From positions 4,900,109-4,964,108 of the forward strand of contig JAJEKV010000004.1 in assembly GCA_021234155.1 (NCBI GenBank): a DNA stretch of 64,000 bases, read 5' to 3'. Source of the DNA: Isoetes taiwanensis. Taxonomy: Eukaryota; Streptophyta; Lycopodiopsida; Isoetales; Isoetaceae. The translations under genes and the position numbers were made by a program. How positions within the stretch are numbered: position 1 is the stretch's first letter; each line of letters starts with the position of its first letter. This document shows, piece after piece, positions 23,968-37,070 of this stretch. The notes under the pieces were generated by a model, which saw only the letters and a program-made list of their open reading frames with translations, was not told the DNA's origin and did no database searches.

Positions 23968-26900
23968 CCGGCTCACTGCCTAAGTCACAGAGCTACTTTA
24001 GGTATTGTTTCAGTAATTTGGTCTTTGCAATCTCTTTGCCTTCTTCATTTTTTTTCAATTGATTTGTGCTTCTATTTTCTGTTCTTCTTTTTCTAGGAAT
24101 CCTAGCTCTCCATGCATGCTCTTGCAAAGCCAGTGATTAGGTATGATAATCAGTGATTAGGTATGATAATCGTTATATTACTGATCGTCCTATTTCCATC
24201 CTGCCATCTTCAGCCCTGTAAATAGACATTTGGATCCAATCGTCTTCATTGCACAAAGCTCCTTATTGACTTACACAGAGCAACAACTACATTGTGTTAG
24301 CCGAGACAATGATGTTTTTCATAAGGGAAGAGCTTCAAAGTGCAAAAAAACACACAACAGAAGGATAAGGGCCCTCCTTTGTGGTGTTACATACACTGAT
24401 GCTACAGCTGCACAAGGACTATGCACGCTGTTGATGTTTGATTCAACCAAAACCACAATCTCTATCCAATATTGTTATTGTTTTTCTATAGTATAGAAGC
24501 ACTCTTACATGTCAAAGTGATTCAACTAAATAAAGAATCACCCTGACATGTCAATGTGTTGAGTTTTTTCATCTATAGAGTATAAATCACCAGCTTAGTT
24601 TCAACATTTATTAAGCTATAGTCTGTCGGCGATTTCTAAAAGTGTCCCTTGCTAATTGGAAACAAGCATGCCTTAAAGTTCCATTTGGCATGAGCAAGAT
24701 ATCCCCCATGCTTTTATTTTTGCAAGACATTTTCATGAGCAAAATAGCATAATCTGTTTATGTTGTTGTGGGTCTATTGCAATCCAAGTAAATTCATGTG
24801 CTTACTTTATTCTTTGGATATGTCCGCATTTCAAGTAATTTACAAAGTTCCAAAGAACTTCTACATCTCCTTCAATAACAAATTGCATCGTGAATGGGTA
24901 ATTTCAGCTTTGTTGTTTTCTTTGTAGATATAATTTGCAACTTCTGTGATGACTCTTCTACATGTTGATGCACTTGCAACAATGCATTATTGAAGTAGTT
25001 CGATACATTGTTGTACGTAGAATAGATTGCGGCACTATTGAAGGTATCCTTATAAGTCTTATTCGTTTGCTCATGGAGCCATATTCTTTATTAGGGATTA
25101 CAACGGAACAAAGATAAGGGCCTGTCTACCAGTTGCTTTTATATTGTCCTATTATCCTTTTGTCTTTCATCTATCTAGACTAAGTTCCGAAAGCCTCAGT
25201 TATTAGTGTCGCTTTCTGTTGTCTTTTGTTTGTCTTTCATCTTCATGTTGGCTGCACATTAAATCCGTCGAGAACAGGTTGCACATCAGGTTTGGATTGA
25301 AGTCTCTTTAGAACTAGAACTGAAGGATCTCTAATAGAATACGAAGAAAGATTATAAGTTATCAAATGGTTTGAATAGCATTTGTTCTGAAGGCCCGTGA
25401 GCTACCGAAGTTACCAGCAATATGGGTATGTGTGTATATATAGATGTCCAAAGCCAATGAGTGGTATAAAATTGATCTTCTTTTCCTCTGCCTATTTGCA
25501 TCGGCATGGACTCTCAGTAGCATTTGGTCTGAAGGCCAATAAGGTACTGCAAGTTATGGATCCACGATGATCATCGATCGTCGTGTCATAACTTAAATGC
25601 TTCAATCCATCCATGCTACTTAAGTACTCATGAATCATTTCAAAAATAGAAAGCAGAATGCAGTGGTTTTTGGCCGCACACAAACTTCTCTATTTGCCTT
25701 CAGTATCCATTTCCTCTCTTATCTGTTCATTCTGTTCATTTTGTATTAAAAGCATTAAAAGTTGCTTTCAATGCGACACCTTGCCTCAATCAGCTTCTCA
25801 TCACTAATACTTTGTTTTCTTTGGACGACTTTACCTTTTTTAGGATTATGGTCCGCATGTTGTTGAGCAAACTTAAATGCTAGCCTCAGATGTGTGCAAT
25901 TGATATAGAGTTTCACAAGGCATGTCCTGAAATGCTTTCATTTGTAAAATTCTATATTGAGGCACCAGCGAGACCAATTTACCATGGATGGGATTACAGT
26001 ATGATGTTGATGCATCAATTAAACATGATGGCAGTACAACATAATTGTGCTATACTTGCCATATCAAGATAACATTATCACAATCCACTTGCGCATGACG
26101 GCAGTACTTGCAGTACACAGGTAACATTTTTGATGGAATGGTTTGTTAGGAACATGATTGATTTATTTATTTTCGTTGCTGCACGACTGTATATTCTGTG
26201 TTGCAGATCGATCACGTTTAGAATTTTTAGAGCGTAAGCCTTACAAATTTTTGAGGACTCTAACCTTACTTTCCCGATGACCTCCAAGCATGAGATGAAG
26301 AATACAATGAATGTAGTTTCTAGAGGTATGCTTGCTCGGAGGAGCTTAACAAATTGTGCTATCGGCTTGCCATTCGTGCAGACCTGCAAAATGGGTCAGA
26401 GGTAGGTTTATAAAATGGAACAAAGGTAGATGGAATTGAAGGATGCTTTCATAGGGAAAGTAGCACAAGAGATACAAGAGGTATGCAGACCAACATTCCG
26501 GTCATAATTTGGGCTAATTCAAATATGAATGTACAAATCCAATGCACAAAATTTTGGATGATATATACACATGATGGCTTGTGAGATTTCGTCAGGCATC
26601 TGGAACAATAGATCTGTGTATAGCTGCCTTGCATGATATTGCCTTCTTTGTGGAGAGAGATTTGAAACTTTTTTATTGCTCATGATTGTTTGGAAGTGCA
26701 AGCGGATTACTTTACGATATTCATCAATTTTTTGGAAGACATCTAATCTTCTTATCCCCTTTGTTTCTTTTTCTCTAATTAAACAAGGTTTCATTTTAAT
26801 TTAGTGCCATATTTCCTAGATCATTTCTTTGAGCTTATTGCCATGCCAACAAGAGTATCAAACAATAGGATCCTAAACGTACAGAGATATTGAAATAAAA

Positions 26901-28752
26901 CATTGTAAAACGATCTTTATAGTGATGCCTCAAATTGTAGTGTATCATCTGACCCTTAACTACCAAGTCCAATTTAACATTTTGTTTGCTAGAGTGTCAT
27001 GGCAACGTTACACCAATTTGCCACTTGAGTAACATTCCTTAATTAACTTGGGTGCTTAACCATCAAAACACACTCCCAAAACAATTCAAACATCCAAACT
27101 CACATATCTACATCCACCACGAACAACATCAACATAGCACTATCCCATCACATAGAGCATTGACTTTCTACACTTAGGCGAACCTTCTCACTATCCCATC
27201 ACATAGAGCATCAACTTTCTACACTTAGGCGAACCTTCTCAGTCCGTGATAGGTATTAGCTTATATCAAACATGTCTATATAGCACAATCTAAAAATATA
27301 TGATGGTATTTTTATGTTTGATTTTGTTATTGACTACTTCTGGTTGTAGAATGTAGGCCGGTGCTTTTTAGGAGTTCTTATTGCTGGTGCGGTTATTGTG
27401 TCTAGGATGAGAATATAGTATAATTTATTGTAAATTAACAAGGTAACTCTTGATCCTCAAACAAAAATATAGAAATCTTGAACCAATTGAAATTCTAGAG
27501 GCAAGATTACCATGCAATTTGACGATATATCCTCCATTTTGTATTTCAACAAAACACTATAACAAAAAATGTCCGCTCATTGCTAGACCAAGCAACCCCC
27601 GACATTACCTACCAAATGTATGATCCACTTATATACTTGATTGTATGGTAATTATGTTATCTTATTCAACCACTTAGTTGCACCTTTAGCATTGAAAATA
27701 TCGTTGCACACATTAAAGGTGCATTGCTACATTTTGGTTTTAAACTGCCATTGTTAATTTTGTGGTAAAGGTTGCAATAAAATAATAAATCATGCTAAGT
27801 TTTAGTCAAGGTTACAAATGGGATTGTAGACGTGCTCCCAAAATAGATGCAAGTCCAATTGAACATTTGAAACTGATATATCATAGACGACATTGCATTC
27901 CTTTTAAATAAAAATATCTTAGATGTAGTCATGCCAAACATATTGCATCATAACTTTTGGAGGAAAAAGGATCATTAGAATATTCAAAGCGAAACAAATT
28001 TCATGAACCTTTAACACAAGCATGTTAAGGATTGACACGATGTGGCCCCTATAATGCACGTATATGTAATAACTTTCTACTCCTATTTATACCCAACAAC
28101 GCCTGGGGCACCTATTACAATTTGGTCTCAAATGATAGACGGCACCGCCGGGCACCATAACTAGTATGCATAAAATCACGTTTACAAATCTATAAAATCC
28201 AATGCTATCATAGGAAAAGGACAACAAATGCGTTTAATAAGAGAGTCCATGTGAACAATCAACAAATGAAACATGCCTAGGGAGATATAATGCATGTTTA
28301 CAAAGATCACTGAGAAGTGAGAATACTATTTATTTTGGATATAAATGATGAATGCAATCCCGTACTGACCAACCAGATTTCCATGAAAACAAAATATATA
28401 ATCTAGCACATGATCGTGAAGGTGATCAATGAGAATATCAAAACACGAACATGTAGTGGAAATAGATCAAAGAAAAATACCGTTGTCTAGTTTATGCCAT
28501 ATAAACACGAAAGAGACTCAAGAAAAAAGGAAAAATTATTTGGCCATTGGAGGGAATCCGAAGCAGCAATCACAAGTTGCAAACCACGAAAGTTGGTGAT
28601 ATGGAGCAAGCACGGGGGAGTGGTCCACAGCGAATGGGTTATTGGAATTATGGCAAATATTATGTGAATGTTAGCCCTAATGTATCCCTACGTGTATAGA
28701 AAGAAGGGGCATAGGATAACATAGCATGTGGGTGTGAAGAATCATTGATATT
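23968..28752. repeat. 4.79-kb tandem unit, copy 2
   Basis: Second copy. It carries several clustered differences from copies 1 and 3 between 24700 and 25110, each at a GCTG or CAGC word (for example ttctttgg at 24810 where copies 1 and 3 have ttgctgg). Confidence 0.9.
28597..28752 (+). mobile_element. 156-bp LTR fragment closing 4.78-kb unit 2
   Basis: Same fragment and same junction as at 23812-23967. Confidence 0.85.
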
Positions 28753-31700
28753 CCGGCTCACTGCCTAAGTCACAGAGCTACTTTAGGTATTGTTTCAGTA
28801 ATTTGGTCTTTGCAATCTCTTTGCCTTCTTCATTTTTTTTCAATTGATTTGTGCTTCTATTTTCTGTTCTTCTTTTTCTAGGAATCCTAGCTCTCCATGC
28901 ATGCTCTTGCAAAGCCAGTGATTAGGTATGATAATCAGTGATTAGGTATGATAATCGTTATATTACTGATCGTCCTATTTCCATCCTGCCATCTTCAGCC
29001 CTGTAAATAGACATTTGGATCCAATCGTCTTCATTGCACAAAGCTCCTTATTGACTTGCACAGAGCAACAACTACATTGTGTTAGCCGAGACAATGATGT
29101 TTTTCATAAGGGAAGAGCTTCAAAGTGCAAAAAAACACACAACAGAAGGATAAGGGCCCTCCTTTGTGGTGTTACATACACTGATGCTACAGCTGCACAA
29201 GGACTATGCACGCTGTTGATGTTTGATTCAACCAAAACCACAATCTCTATCCAATATTGTTATTGTTTTTCTATAGTATAGAAGCACTCTTACATGTCAA
29301 AGTGATTCAACTAAATAAAGAATCACCCTGACATGTCAATGTGTTGAGTTTTTTCATCTATAGAGTATAAATCACCAGCTTAGTTTCAACATTTATTAAG
29401 CTATAGTCTGTCGGCGATTTCTAAAAGTGTCCCTTGCTAATTGGAAACAAGCATGCCTTAAAGTTCCATTTGGCATGAGCAGTATATCCCTGTGCTTTTA
29501 TTTTTGCAAGACATTTTCATGAGCAAAATAGCATAATCTGTTTATGTTGTTGTGGGTCTATTGCAATCCAAGTAAATTCATGTGCTTACTTTATTGCTGG
29601 ATATGTCTGCAGCTCGAAGTAATTTACAAAGTTCCAGCAACTTCTACATCTCCTTCAATAACAGTGCATCGTAATGGGTAATTTCAGCTTTGTTGTTTTG
29701 CTGTAGATATAATTTGCAACTCTGTGATGACTCTTCTACATGTTGATGCACTTGCAACAATGCATTATTGAAGTAGTTCGATACATTGTTGTACGTAGAA
29801 TAGATTGCGGCACTATTGAAGGTATCCTTATAAGTCTTATTCGTTTGCTCATGGAGCCATATTCTTTATTAGGGATTACAATCTGGAACAGCATAAGGGC
29901 CTGTCTACCAGTTGCTTTTATATTGTCCTATTATCCTTTTGTCTTTCATCTATCTAGACTAAGTTCCGAAAGCCTCAGTTATTAGTGTCGCTTTCTGTTG
30001 TCTTTTGTTTGTCTTTCATCTTCATGTTGGCTGCACATTAAATCCGTCGAGAACAGGTTGCACATCAGGTTTGGATTGAAGTCTCTTTAGAACTAGAACT
30101 GAAGGATCTCTAATAGAATACGAAGAAAGATTATAAGTTATCAAATGGTTTGAATAGCATTTGTTCTGAAGGCCCGTGAGCTACCAGAAGTTACAGCAAT
30201 ATGGGTATGTGTGTATATATAGATGTCCAAAGCCAATGAGTGGTATAAAATTGATCTTCTTTTTCCTCGCCTATTTGCATCGGCAAGATGGACTCTCAAG
30301 AGCATTTGGTCCGAAGGCCAATAAGGTACTGCAAGTTATGGATCCACGATGATCATCGATCGTCGTGTCATAACTTAAATGCTTCAATCCATCCATGCTA
30401 CTTAAGTACTCATGAATCATTTCAAAAATAGAAAGCAGAATGCAGTGGTTTTTGGCCGCACACAAACTTCTCTATTTGCCTTCAGTATCCATTTCCTCTC
30501 TTATCTGTTCATTCTGTTCATTTTGTATTAAAAGCATTAAAAGTTGCTTTCAATGCGACACCTTGCCTCAATCAGCTTCTCATCACTAATACTTTGTTTT
30601 CTTTGGACGCACTTTACCTTTTTAGGATTATGGTCCGCATGTTGTTGAGCAAACTTAAATGCTAGCCTCAGATGTGTGCAATTGATATAGAGTTTCACAA
30701 GGCATGTCCTGAAATGCTTTCATTTGTAAAATTCTATATTGAGGCACCAGCGAGACCAATTTACCATGGATGGGATTACAGTATGATGTTGATGCATCAA
30801 TTAAACATGATGGCAGTACAACATAATTGTGCTATACTTGCCATATCAAGATAACATTATCACAATCCACTTGCGCATGACGGCAGTACTTGCAGTACAC
30901 AGGTAACATTTTTGATGGAATGGTTTGTTAGGAACATGATTGATTTATTTATTTTCGTTGCTGCACGACTGTATATTCTGTGTTGCAGATCGATCACGTT
31001 TAGAATTTTAGAGCAGAAGCCCTTACAAATTTTTGAGGACTCTAACCTTACTTTCCCGATGACCTCCAAGCATGAGATGAAGAATACAATGAATGTAGTT
31101 TCTAGAGGTATGCTTGCTCGGAGGAGCTTAACAAATTGTGCTATCGGCTTGCCATTCGTGCAGACCTGCAAAATGGGTCAGAGGTAGGTTTATAAAATGG
31201 AACAAAGGTAGATGGAATTGAAGGATGCTTTCATAGGGAAAGTAGCACAAGAGATACAAGAGGTATGCAGACCAACATTCCGGTCATAATTTGGGCTAAT
31301 TCAAATATGAATGTACAAATCCAATGCACAAAATTTTGGATGATATATACACATGATGGCTTGTGAGATTTCGTCAGGCATCTGGAACAATAGATCTGTG
31401 TATAGCTGCCTTGCATGATATTGCCTTCTTTGTGGAGAGAGATTTGAAACTTTTTTATTGCTCATGATTGTTTGGAAGTGCAAGCGGATTACTTTACGAT
31501 ATTCATCAATTTTTTGGAAGACATCTAATCTTCTTATCCCCTTTGTTTCTTTTTCTCTAATTAAACAAGGTTTCATTTTAATTTAGTGCCATATTTCCTA
31601 GATCATTTCTTTGAGCTTATTGCCATGCCAACAAGAGTATCAAACAATAGGATCCTAAACGTACAGAGATATTGAAATAAAACATTGTAAAACGATCTTT

Positions 31701-33530
31701 ATAGTGATGCCTCAAATTGTAGTGTATCATCTGACCCTTAACTACCAAGTCCAATTTAACATTTTGTTTGCTAGAGTGTCATGGCAACGCTACACCAATT
31801 TGCCACTTGAGTAACATTCCTTAATTAACTTGGGTGCTTAACCATCAAAACACACTCCCAAAACAATTCAAACATCCAAACTCACATATCTACATCCACC
31901 ACGAACAACATCAACATAGCACTATCCCATCACATAGAGCATTGACTTTCTACACTTAGGCGAACCTTCTCACTATCCCATCACATAGAGCATCAACTTT
32001 CTACACTTAGGCGAACCTTCTCAGTCCGTGATAGGTATTAGCTTATATCAAACATGTCTATATAGCACAATCTAAAATATATGATGGTATTTTTATGTTT
32101 GATTTTGTTATTGACTACTTCCTGGTTGTAGAATGTAGGCCAGTGCTTTTTAGGAGTTCTTATTGCTGGTGCAGTTGTGTCTAGGATGAGAATATAGTAT
32201 AATTTATTGTAAATTAACAAGGTAACTCTTGATCCTCAAACAAAAAATATAGAAATCTTGAACCAATTGCAATTCTAGAGGCAAGATTACCATGCAATTT
32301 GACGATATATCCTCCATTTTGTATTTCAACAAAACACTATAACAAAAAATGTCCGCTCATTGCTAGTCCAAGCAACCCACGACATTACCTACCAAATGTA
32401 TGATCCACTTATATACTGATTGTATGGTAATTATGTTATCTTATTCAACCACTTAGTTGCACCTTTAGCATTGAAAATATCGTTGCACACATTAAAGGTG
32501 CATTGCTACATTTTGGTTTAAACTGCCATTGTTAATTTTGTGGTAAAGGTTGCAATAAAATAATAAATCATGCTAAGTTTTAGTCAAGGTTACAAATGGG
32601 ATTGTAGACGTGCTCCCAAAATAGATGCAAGTCCAATTGAACATTTGAAACTGATATATCATAGACGACATTGCATTCCTTTTAAATAAAAATATCTTAG
32701 ATGTAGTCATGCCAAACATATTGCATCATAACTTTTGGAGGAAAAAGGATCATTAGAATATTCAAAGCGAAACAAATTTCATGAACCTTTAACACAAGCA
32801 TGTTAAGGATTGACACGATGTGGCCCCTATAATGCACGTATATGTAATAACTTTCTACTCCTATTTATACCCAACAACGCCTGGGGCACCTATTACAATT
32901 TGGTCTCAAATGATAGACGGCACCGCCGGGCACCATAACTAGTATGCATAAAATCACGTTTACAAATCTATAAAATCCAATGCTATCATAGGAAAAGGAC
33001 AACAAATGCGTTTAATAAGAGAGTCCATGTGAACAATCAACAAATGAAACATGCCTAGGGAGATATAATGCATGTTTACAAAGATCACTGAGAAGTGAGA
33101 ATACTATTTATTTTGGATATAAATGATGAATGCAATCCCGTACTGACCAACCAGATTTCCATGAAAACAAAATATATAATCTAGCACATGATCGTGAAGG
33201 TGATCAATGAGAATATCAAAACACGAACATGTAGTGGAAATAGATCAAAGAAAAATACCGTTGTCTAGTTTATGCCATATAAACACGAAAGAGACTCAAG
33301 AAAAAAGGAAAATTTATTTGGCCATTGGAGGGAATCCGAAGCAGCAATCACAAGTTGCAAACCACGAAAGTTGGTGATATGGAGCAAGCACGGGGGAGTG
33401 GTCCACAGCGAATGGGTTATTGGAATTATGGCAAATATTATGTGAATGTTAGCCCTAATGTATCCCTAAGTGTATAGAAAGAAGGGGCATAGGATAACAT
33501 AGCATGTGGGTGTGAAGAATCATTGATATT
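28753..33530. repeat. 4.78-kb tandem unit, copy 3
   Basis: Third copy. Its terminal LTR fragment does not stop at gatatt but continues into the rest of the LTR (to 34069), which shows that the triplication broke inside an LTR. Copy-specific changes cluster at 30268-30316. Confidence 0.9.
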
Positions 33531-34069
33531 TATGGAAGGGGTCGAGGCACTATCATTGGGATGGTTATTGGTGGAGAAATGCTAAAAAAAGCTAAAGTCG
33601 CAGAGAGATCTATAAATAGAACTGAAAATTTAGTTAGACATATCTCCGCAACCAGAGCTCCGATTGAAGCGACCTTTACCTTGTTGGAACCGGCTCGGAG
33701 TCTAGTTTCCGAATTGGGGTGGCACATTCTGTAGTTAATCCGAAGGAAAGAGTAATGGCCGAAAAGGTGACAAGGGGTCACATATCACTGCCATAGCGAC
33801 ATCATAGATCTGCAATTGTTTTTATAATGTGTGGCTACTTGGAGTAGCTAGATTAGTCTGGAAGGCTAATAAGCCAGATGCCAGAGCTTTATATTTGCCA
33901 TAGAGCACTTGTGTTTTGCCATAATCTAGTGGATTCAGTTGGGTGGTTAATGGTGCTGCCATATCATTTGTGCATGAATAAAGTTTCTTTAATCCGGTGT
34001 TCTATTATTTCATTACGGTTCTATGATTCTGTGTTGCTACAACTTCCCAAATATACATGAACTGTATCA
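33375..34069 (+). mobile_element. LTR a of the tandem array (5' truncated)
   Basis: Contains the last 695 bases or so of the LTR, ending ...GTATCA at 34069, followed after two bases by the primer-binding site at 34072-34083. The first 520 bases of the LTR are replaced by the 4.78-kb unit. About 90 bp present in the other LTRs (the aaatcatagataatgtccc segment) are deleted near 33576. Confidence 0.85.
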
Positions 34070-35776
34070 AGTGGTATCAGAGCGGAGGTTTGCGATTCTT
34101 TTGGGAACCATGGGCAATGGGATCACTAGTGGAAATTGGACTCACTAATCTGTGAGAGGAATTAAAGAGATCGAGAAAACGATGGAGCTAGAAATTTTCC
34201 GAGGAGGGTCGTAAAGATCATTGTTCTTGTATGTGCTGCAAGAACTACTATTAGTTCTTATTTTGCTAGAGCATGGCAACGGAATGAAGAGGAGATTATC
34301 ATTTTGGGGTTCACAAGAACAGATTTGGATTATCTTAATGAAGTAAAAGCTTTTATGTATGAAGGGAAATGATGTGGTTCAATATTAGAGCAGTTAGTGG
34401 AACTGAGGTGGATTTGGTGACTATTGCTGCAAGCAAATCTGGAGCATCAGTAGCAGAGAAAACTCGGTGCTTTTGTGGAGAATGCTCGAAGTATATGGAC
34501 CGACTTGTTGTGAACGAGTTCGAATTATTGGGGAAACTTCTATGATCCTTTGGGGATTATGGAATAATAAGGTTGACTGCTGGGTTGTCATGGAAAAGCT
34601 TGTCATGGAGACAAGTAGTTTATCGTGGAGCCGAGTTATCATGGAGACAAATAGCTTGTCATGGTGACAAGTAAATCACTGCTGCAAAACATTGAGCTCT
34701 GCTTTGTCATAATAGCCAAACTACCCGCCATAACCTCTTGCCATCTCTAGAAATTCATCTTGGTCATTTGAGCCTGTGTAAAAATCAACCTTTAAGCCTG
34801 AGTATAGAGAACCGCAAAAGCATTATGCTTGGGATTGCGGAGTCAGATCGTGGTGATCTGAGAGACTGATTGGCCATTGGTGTCATCTATATAAATATTT
34901 GACTTGGGAAGTCATCTATATTAACACTTGACCTTATTTGCAGTGTTGAGCATTGGGGAGGACACTTTACGCACAAGCTGTCAAGGATATGGACGTAAAA
35001 ATTTGGATGCGAAATCTCAAATTATTTCCTATGGGACAGGCTTATGGGCATGGAATAAAATAACGGCTAAGGTTGGCCAAATGGCTATTTTGTAGCAGTT
35101 TTGCCAAGAAAAATGGCTAAAGTAAATGGGAAAAATGCCGAAAAAAAAGAAAATTTTAGCCTAATGTTTTTGCCGCCCAAGTGAGTTTTTAAGTTGAATA
35201 GCCAAACCTTTACCTCTAGACATATCCATCAGGACATCGATTAGCTAAACCTAAGATAGAGTGGGCTTGGAAAAATGGATAGATTGGCCCGAAATTCAAC
35301 ACCAATGTATGTACTAACTTTAAAAAAATTCAAATAGAGTTTATATTTTTCCTTTTTTTTTCCACTTTCTTTCTTGTTCCAAGTACAAAGTGGAAGCATT
35401 AGACGAAAAGGAACAATGTATAGTCCCTTTCTTTTTAGGTTTGAACATGTTCATGTATGTTTTTGTCTTGATTTATGTATTTACAATAAATTCAATGTCT
35501 TTGTCAAAATGCTTGGATTTTTTTAAATTACTATATCGTGATGGCTAATATTTGCCTTTCCATTTTGTGAAAGTTTAGCCAAAAGCAAGAAACTGTGATG
35601 GAGAAAAACCATTTAGTTTAGCCAAGTGTTAGAAACTTCTAGCCCCAATTTGAAGGTAGTTTAGCTAAACCTATTTTGGCTACACTAAAATATAGGCGTA
35701 GTAATTTATTCCATGCTTATGGGTAAAGTTTCTAAGTTGAAATTCTTTATTTGGAATAAAGAATAGATACTTTTGT
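34070..35776 (+). mobile_element. Internal region 1 of the tandem LTR array
   Basis: Begins with the primer-binding site TGGTATCAGAGC at 34072-34083, complementary to the 3' end of initiator tRNA-Met as used by Ty1/copia elements. The remainder is about 1.04 kb once the MITE (35049-35715) is removed. No gag, protease, integrase or reverse transcriptase motif is seen. Short frames (one beginning MELEI in sister copies, one at 34467-34667) are conserved between copies only because the copies are young. This fits a non-autonomous (TRIM/LARD-like or deletion-derivative) element relying on another element's enzymes. Confidence 0.8.
35049..35715. mobile_element. hAT-type MITE, copy 1 (667 bp)
   Basis: Terminal inverted repeat CATGGAATAAA...TTTATTCCATG, flanked on both sides by the 8-bp duplication cttatggg (35041-35048 and 35716-35723). 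The unoccupied site, with a single cttatggg, is preserved in the inverted element copy near 52827. An 8-bp duplication is the hallmark of hAT transposition. The body is non-coding, with recurrent tagccaaa/ttagctaaac words. Confidence 0.9.
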
Positions 35777-37070
35777 TGTGTATACCCATGGTAGATTAGT
35801 GACTACGATTGCAACGTAGCCGGCTTGAACATGGTATACTAGATAGGGAATGCCTCTTGGTAGACTAGTGATTGTGTCTGCAGCACAATCGGCTTGAAAA
35901 AGACAGCATAAGATGTATACTTTTGAAGACTAATAATTGTGATTGCAACACAATTGGCTTGAAAAAGTTGCATCTGTATCTTGAGATACTGTATCGTGGT
36001 GGTGATACAATCAAGTAGTACCGCGGAGGTACGAAAGATAATAACATACCGCGGAGGTACAAGGATATATCGTACTGTGGAAGTATGCAGATATCCGTAA
36101 CTACTTCTGGAGTTTTGCAGGGATTATAAAACTTTCAGACTGGTGATGATCATGGAAGATCCATCTTGAGAAGGGACGGATTGAAATGGAACGTATCTTG
36201 AATGATCGCGGTGTGATCCTTCTTGAGAAGGGATGGACTGAAATTGAGTGTACTACTCGGCGATCTTGACGATCTATCTTGAGAAGGGATGGATTGATAT
36301 GGAGCAAGCACGGGGGAGTGGTCCGCGGCGAATGAATTATTGGAATTATGGCAAATATTATGTGAATGTTAGCCCTTATATATCCCTAAGTGTATAGAAA
36401 GAAGAGGCATAGGATAACATAGCATGTGGGTGTGAAGAACCATTGGTATTTATGGAAGGAGTCGAGGCACTATTATTGGGATGGTTATTGGTGGAGAAAA
36501 AAATCATAGATAATGTCCCATATGATAAGTCATATAATCTAATTAAAGGCAAGGAGATATTTTGAGAAAAAAGGCAACTGCATGCTAAAAAAGGCTAAAG
36601 TCGCAGAGAGATCTATAAATAGAACTAAAACTTCAGTTGGATATATCTCCGCAACTAGAGCTCCGATTGAAGCAACCTTTGCCTTGTTGGAACCGGCTCG
36701 GAGTCTAGTTTTCGAATTGATGGCATATTCCGTAGTTCATCCGGAGGAAAGAGTAATGGCCGAAAAGGTGACAAGGGGTCACATATCACTGCCATAGCGA
36801 CATCATAGATCTGCAATTGTTTTTATAATGTGTGGCTACTTGGAGTAGCTAGATTAGTCTGGAAGGCTAATAAGCCAGATGCCAGAGCTTTATATTTGCC
36901 ATAGAGCACTTGTGTTTTGCCATAACCCAGTGGATTCAGTTGGATGGTTAATGGTGCTGCCATATCATTTGTGCATGAATAAAGTTTCTTTAATCCGGTG
37001 TTCTATTATTTCATTACGGTTCTATGATTCTGTGTTGCTACAACTTCCCAAATATACATGAACTGTATCA
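35777..37070 (+). mobile_element. LTR b of the tandem array
   Basis: Complete 1294-bp LTR, TGTGTATACCC...GTATCA. It is followed by the primer-binding site at 37073-37084 and shared between internal regions 1 and 2. Confidence 0.88.

Noticed and set aside
24230-24496. 88-codon frame in the 4.78-kb unit with a RIRALLCGVTY segment resembling the first strand of a metacaspase
   Set aside because: The similarity ends after about ten residues. The expected following block and the His/Cys catalytic motifs are absent in all three units.
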